A DNA stretch of 64,000 nucleotides, from the NCBI RefSeq assembly GCF_003173755.1, contig NZ_CP029553.1:5708001-5772000 (forward strand), given 5' to 3'. The notes under the pieces were generated by a model. The model was not told the DNA's origin, searched no databases, and saw nothing but the letters and a program-made list of their open reading frames with translations. Below are positions 62,938-64,000 of this stretch, piece by piece. Source of the stretch: Methylobacterium terrae (GTDB taxonomy: Bacteria > Pseudomonadota > Alphaproteobacteria > Rhizobiales > Beijerinckiaceae). Both the position numbers and the translations under genes were made by a program. Each line of letters begins with the position of its first letter. The stretch's first letter is position 1.

Positions 62938-64000
62938 GGCATTCGCAAAAAGGTACGCTGAGGATCGGCTCCGACCGTACATAATTAGGCTATCTAAGCC
63001 TGGCGCGATAGGATCCTCCCCTAAAGAGATCAACGATGCCGTGTGGGGCACTGTTAAGGTGTCCCCGCTGGAAGTAGTCGTTATAGACAGTCCCCTTGTT
63101 CAGCGATTACGTCTGATTAAGCAGTTGGGGGTTGTCCACTGGATCTATCCTGGTGCTTCACACTCAAGGTTTGAGCATACTCTTGGCGTTCTTCATCAAG
63201 CGCAGCAACTTATAGTTTCTATCAATCAAGCATCGGGAACAAGCCCGGCAAATTCGCCAATCGACTCAAGTCGGGCGCAGCTCGTTCGATTGTGTGCTTT
63301 GGTGCACGATATTGGACACGGCGTATTTTCGCACGTGTCAGAACATTCTCTTGTGAGAAGAACAGATCTCAGATTAGCTTTGGCGGAGTTTGCGACTGAT
63401 AAAGGTATAGATAAAGTACAGCTAAGTGAGCTTATTGCTCATGACATCGTCGGGGCCCCTGCTTTCATCGAAATGATTTCTGTGGCTTTGGATCGTATAG
63501 AGCACCCACTAAGGTATGGCGTAGGCGCGAAAGAAACAGCGCAGCACGTCTGTAGCTTAATTCAGAAAGCTATAGTAGGTCATCATATTGACGATCAAGT
63601 CCCGCTTTTACACGAAATAATCACTGGGCCTTTTGATGCAGATAAGCTCGATTACTATGTCCGCGATGCACACCATGCGGGCGTGCCATCTCTATTAGAT
63701 ATTTCGCGCTTACTGCAGAAGATTGTTACAAAGACAGTCCCAATGAAGGATGTTCCGGGTGATATTAAAAGAGCGTTAAAAGGGGGTCGTGATAATTGTG
63801 ATCTATTCGGATTAAAGTGGTCAGGCGCTGCAATATTGGATGAGCTTCACCTTGCCAGAGTCTTGCTGTATGCTAAAATCTACAGACAGAAAAAAGTTCT
63901 TGCAGTCGAGGCAATGATAGATGCTATATTTGAGGCTTTAGGAACTGTAGACGGGGTTAGTCCTTTAAATCTAATTGAACTGTGTTACAAAATTTCCGAT
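62906..64000 (+). CDS. HD-domain phosphohydrolase, SAMHD1/dGTPase-like (partial, runs off window)
   Basis: An open frame of 365 codons without a stop at the window end. The HD core is clear: SPLVQRLRLIKQLGVVHWIY, His91 (SRFEHTLGV), His134-Asp135 (ALVHDIGHGVFSHVSEH) and Asp246/Asp249 (FDADKLDYYVRDAHH). This arrangement belongs to SAMHD1/dGTPase-type enzymes, several of which hydrolyse dNTPs and limit phage replication. The start ATG 62906 overlaps the upstream gene; composition is AT-rich with codon use unlike the phage tail genes, which suggests cargo acquired by transfer. The substrate and the missing C-terminus are unknown. Confidence 0.85.
   Translation, partial: MSARDILAQCEAFAKRYAEDRLRPYIIRLSKPGAIGSSPKEINDAVWGTVKVSPLEVVVIDSPLVQRLRLIKQLGVVHWIYPGASHSRFEHTLGVLHQAQQLIVSINQASGTSPANSPIDSSRAQLVRLCALVHDIGHGVFSHVSEHSLVRRTDLRLALAEFATDKGIDKVQLSELIAHDIVGAPAFIEMISVALDRIEHPLRYGVGAKETAQHVCSLIQKAIVGHHIDDQVPLLHEIITGPFDADKLDYYVRDAHHAGVPSLLDISRLLQKIVTKTVPMKDVPGDIKRALKGGRDNCDLFGLKWSGAAILDELHLARVLLYAKIYRQKKVLAVEAMIDAIFEALGTVDGVSPLNLIELCYKISD

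Larger units (their letters stand above)
50203..64000. mobile_element. Integrated phage-like element beside tRNA-Ser (right end outside window)
   Basis: The block runs from a tyrosine integrase next to tRNA-Ser through an early region (RHH regulator, excisionase-like, DUF927 primase/helicase-like, iteron-like array), a set of hypotheticals, a tail chaperone-like gene and a tape measure gene, and continues past the window end. Terminase, portal, capsid and lysis genes were not seen. The left attachment point is not mapped: the element lies on the 5' side of the tRNA, which is unusual. It is either a degraded prophage or a satellite-like element. Confidence 0.8.

Overview
The window reads as a chromosomal segment of a GC-rich (about 70 percent) alphaproteobacterium. 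Protein style and gene content (cyo quinol oxidase with paired FNR-type regulators, LOV and HWE-type kinases, a sigma-EcfG-like promoter, Methylobacterium-like small hypotheticals) make a Methylobacterium-type Hyphomicrobiales member the best guess; this is inference, since no rRNA or marker gene is present.

Layout. (1) 1-13.6 kb is core-like: a partial upstream gene, a Tat-type metallo-beta-lactamase-fold protein, an iron-type ABC permease, a PHB-depolymerase-like esterase with a ribbon-helix-helix regulator, a class III cyclase, an amidoligase broken by a frameshift, a luciferase-like monooxygenase, a metallophosphoesterase, a GST, a PNPOx/ferredoxin-reductase fusion and a LysR regulator. 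(2) 13.6-20.4 kb is accessory. It holds an AT-rich nuclease-NTPase-S1 fusion whose 5' end is replaced by an IS3-family element without target duplication, a second PD-(D/E)XK-like protein, and small hypotheticals. (3) 20.4-32.5 kb carries an esterase and four sensor kinases (a six-PAS hybrid kinase, a LOV hybrid kinase, a CHASE3 hybrid kinase, and a PAS/HWE-type kinase broken by an in-frame amber codon). (4) 32.5-35.1 kb has a TIR-domain protein and a short tyrosine recombinase. (5) 35.3-43.9 kb is a respiratory block: an MHS-type transporter, cyoABCD, two FNR-type regulators, and three palindromes of FNR/FixK type that tie the block together. (6) 43.9-50 kb is accessory again: decayed repeats, a nucleotidyltransferase-like pair, a secreted protein, and a compact cassette of an RNase J-like nuclease and a PD-(D/E)XK (QxxxY) nuclease divergent from an XRE regulator. 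(7) 50.1-64 kb is an integrated phage-like element next to tRNA-Ser(TGA). It has an integrase, excisionase-like protein, DUF927 primase/helicase-like gene, an iteron-like array, tail chaperone and tape measure genes, but no visible terminase, portal or capsid. An AT-rich cargo pair (small protein plus HD phosphohydrolase) runs off the window end.

The best candidates for undescribed biology are the RNase J-like/PD-(D/E)XK/XRE cassette (47.2-49.9 kb), the truncated nuclease-NTPase-S1 protein (13.6-16.2 kb) and the HD phosphohydrolase pair in the phage-like element (62.5 kb to the end). All look like anti-phage or genome-conflict functions, but that role is inferred from domains and context only.
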